DNA of 7,063 bases from CAZKUR01 sp964556005 (GTDB taxonomy: Bacteria; Bacteroidota; Ignavibacteria; Ignavibacteriales; Ignavibacteriaceae), in contig CAZKUR010000137.1 of NCBI GenBank assembly GCA_964556005.1, positions 1 to 7,063 on the forward strand, read 5' to 3'. The notes under the pieces are model-generated. The model saw only the letters and a program-made list of their open reading frames with translations, searched no databases and was not told where the DNA came from. Position numbers and translations under genes: made by a program. Of this stretch, positions 5,688 to 7,063 are shown in pieces (within the stretch, counting starts at the first letter, position 1; every line of letters begins with the position of its first letter).

Positions 5688-7063
5688 TTAATCGATTCTT
5701 ATTGCTTTATGATTGATAATAATCGGTCCGTCACCCCAGTGGGATGTACTGTGACAGTTCCAGCAGTCCGTACTATGACCTGGCCCGTGAGCTTCATTAA
5801 AGTCACTTAGATGACAGCTTAAACAATCCGGTTGATAATTCGGTTGTGAATGGCATTGACTGCAATTCAAATTTGTATGATGGCTACCCAAAGGATAAAA
5901 ACTATGATCGAAGGTAGCGGGTGTCCATCCGTTCATGTTATGACAGGTAGTACAGTCATGTGAAAAATTCTGCGAAACATGAGGCGGATCGGTTGTATTG
6001 GTGAAATCGCTTGCATGGCATCCATAACATGTATTCGGAGGATTTACATAATTTCCGTTATGGCAGTCGTCGCAATTTGTAATATTTGCATGTGCTCCAA
6101 CCAGTTCGAAAAATTGGCTGTGCTGAGGAAATGTTGCAGGAGTCCATCCCGGGTTAGTTGTATGACATGTTTGACAATCTGTTGAAAGATTCAAACTCTG
6201 ATGGTTGGGATTATTTGTATTATTATAATTTGACTGATGGCATGAATAACAATCAGTCGGAGTGTTTGCGTACCCGTTTACATGACATTGAGCGCATGGT
6301 ACACTAGTATGAGCACCTGTTAACGGCCAATAATTATTATGATTAAAGCTTCCGTCTCCCCAGTTCGAAGTACTGTGACAACTCCAGCAGTCAGTCGGAT
6401 CTCCAGGATTATGCCCTTGATTAAAATTACTTTGATGACAGCTTAAGCAATCCGGCTGATAATTTGCCTGAGAATGACATTGGCTGCAATTTAAATTTGT
6501 GTGATGACTTCCTAATGGATAGAAACCGTGATCAAATGTTGCGGGTGTCCAGCCGTTTGTTGTATGGCACGTGGTACAGTCATGTGAAAAATTCTGGGAC
6601 ACGTGAGGCGGATCAGCAGTATTGTTAAAATCTGTTGCATGGCAGCCGTAGCAGGTATTCGGAGGATTAACATAATTTCCATTGTGGCAATTGTCGCAAT
6701 TTGAAATGTTTAAGTGAGCGCCAGTCAATTCAAAAAACTGGTTGTGCTGTGGAAATGTTGCAGGCGTCCATCCAGGATTAGTTGTATGACATGTTTGACA
6801 ATCTGTTGAAATACCAATTCCCTGATGATTAGGGTTATTTGTATTATTGTAATTCGACTGATGGCATGAATAACAATCCGTCGGAGTATTGGTATATCCG
6901 TTTGCATGACATTGTTCGCATGCAACTGTTGCATGAGCACCGGTTAACGGAAATCCTGTAGTATTATGATCAAAGCTGGCATCAGTCCAGTTGGTTGTGG
7001 TATGGCATTGCGTACAATCATGCGGATAACCAAGAGCCACATGATTCGGGTCTGTAGCTCCGT
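5688..7063 (-). CDS. Multihaem c-type cytochrome, 19 or more haems (partial)
   Basis: The frame is open to the right edge of the window, so the N-terminus and any signal peptide lie outside; the GTG at 7038-7040 is an internal Val (context DPNHVALGYPHDC), not a start. The visible 458 codons contain 19 CxxCH motifs that would bind haem c covalently: CTQCH, CEQCH, CYSCH, CQTCH, CDNCH, CYGCH, CTTCH, CSQCH and CLSCH, then a second set in the same order, then a final CWNCH. Three-haem units share the plan DCxxCH, W.PATF.H, GAH or SHH, CxxCH, DCxxCH. The extra His residues are good candidates for distal haem ligands. Gly, Asn, Thr and His are abundant and there is no membrane segment in view. Function is inferred as periplasmic or extracellular electron transfer. 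The barrel gene follows after one base, indicating a shared operon. The C-terminal 25 residues break off from the repeat pattern. Confidence 0.93.
   Translation of the reverse strand, partial: GATDPNHVALGYPHDCTQCHTTTNWTDASFDHNTTGFPLTGAHATVACEQCHANGYTNTPTDCYSCHQSNYNNTNNPNHQGIGISTDCQTCHTTNPGWTPATFPQHNQFFELTGAHLNISNCDNCHNGNYVNPPNTCYGCHATDFNNTADPPHVSQNFSHDCTTCHTTNGWTPATFDHGFYPLGSHHTNLNCSQCHSQANYQPDCLSCHQSNFNQGHNPGDPTDCWSCHSTSNWGDGSFNHNNYWPLTGAHTSVPCAQCHVNGYANTPTDCYSCHQSNYNNTNNPNHQSLNLSTDCQTCHTTNPGWTPATFPQHSQFFELVGAHANITNCDDCHNGNYVNPPNTCYGCHASDFTNTTDPPHVSQNFSHDCTTCHNMNGWTPATFDHSFYPLGSHHTNLNCSQCHSQPNYQPDCLSCHLSDFNEAHGPGHSTDCWNCHSTSHWGDGPIIINHKAIRID
5766..6389 (-). repeat. Nine-haem module, copy 2 of the cytochrome
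   Basis: This 208-codon direct repeat of copy 1 starts at CWSCH and ends just before CWNCH. All nine motifs keep the same order and spacing. Differences cluster in loop positions (for example GIGIS against SLNLS) and the haem motifs are nearly unchanged. A third copy begins at 5765 but stops after 25 codons. Confidence 0.88.
6390..7016 (-). repeat. Nine-haem module, copy 1 of the cytochrome
   Basis: This 209-codon module runs from the first visible CTQCH to just before CWSCH and holds nine CxxCH motifs. It consists of three three-haem units starting at the cysteines of CTQCH, CQTCH and CTTCH, spaced 72, 74 and 63 residues. Identity to copy 2 at the protein level is roughly five positions in six by eye, and DNA stretches such as the one around 6851-6882 recur exactly 624 bases to the left with few changes. 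It has one codon more than copy 2, near FDHNTTGFP. Confidence 0.88.

Noticed and set aside
5700..5735. Frameshift or pseudogene at the cytochrome C-terminus
   Set aside because: The departure from the repeat is followed after a few codons by a stop that sits one base before a barrel gene with its own signal peptide. No continuation of the repeat is seen in another frame before that start, so a natural end is simpler.
5688..7063. Repeat-rich stretch considered as a CRISPR array or tandem satellite
   Set aside because: The period is 624 bases and fully coding, with CxxCH motifs in every unit; there are no short repeats with unique spacers.

Overview
The window is AT-rich and reads like a chromosome segment from the Bacteroidota/Chlorobi lineage, most plausibly the Ignavibacteria. 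This is an inference from protein style, with no marker gene present. The clues are exported proteins whose signal peptides end in AQ or SQG, an M1 peptidase of the type common in that group, a very large repeat-built multihaem cytochrome next to an outer-membrane barrel gene, and clear Shine-Dalgarno sites in front of some genes.

Layout from left to right. A small unrecognised gene runs rightward (16-417) and converges on everything else, which is on the minus strand. Next come a PHP-type metallohydrolase of the CehA/McbA kind (473-1522), a 285-base gap holding a palindromic extragenic repeat and a small perfect hairpin, and a secreted M1-family zinc metallopeptidase (1808-3781). A 264-base gap follows, with a G-rich near-heptameric tract that fits the G-quadruplex rule. 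Last are an outer-membrane beta-barrel protein (4046-5686) and, one base upstream of it in the same transcript direction, a multihaem c-type cytochrome (5688-7063) that runs off the right edge.

The most notable part is the right-hand pair. The visible 458 codons of the cytochrome carry 19 CxxCH haem-binding motifs in a two-level repeat: three-haem units of about 63-74 residues grouped by threes into a nine-haem module of 208-209 residues, present twice and followed by a broken third copy. The stop codon of the cytochrome and the start codon of the barrel are separated by one base, so the two are almost certainly co-transcribed. Together they suggest an electron-transfer conduit across or along the outer membrane, analogous in logic to porin-cytochrome systems. 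The barrel shows no recognisable MtrB signature and has its own N-terminal beta domain. The peptidase and the PHP hydrolase look like ordinary neighbours with no evident link to that role.

No tRNA, rRNA, CRISPR array, insertion sequence or origin was seen. No stretch longer than 300 bases lacks a gene.
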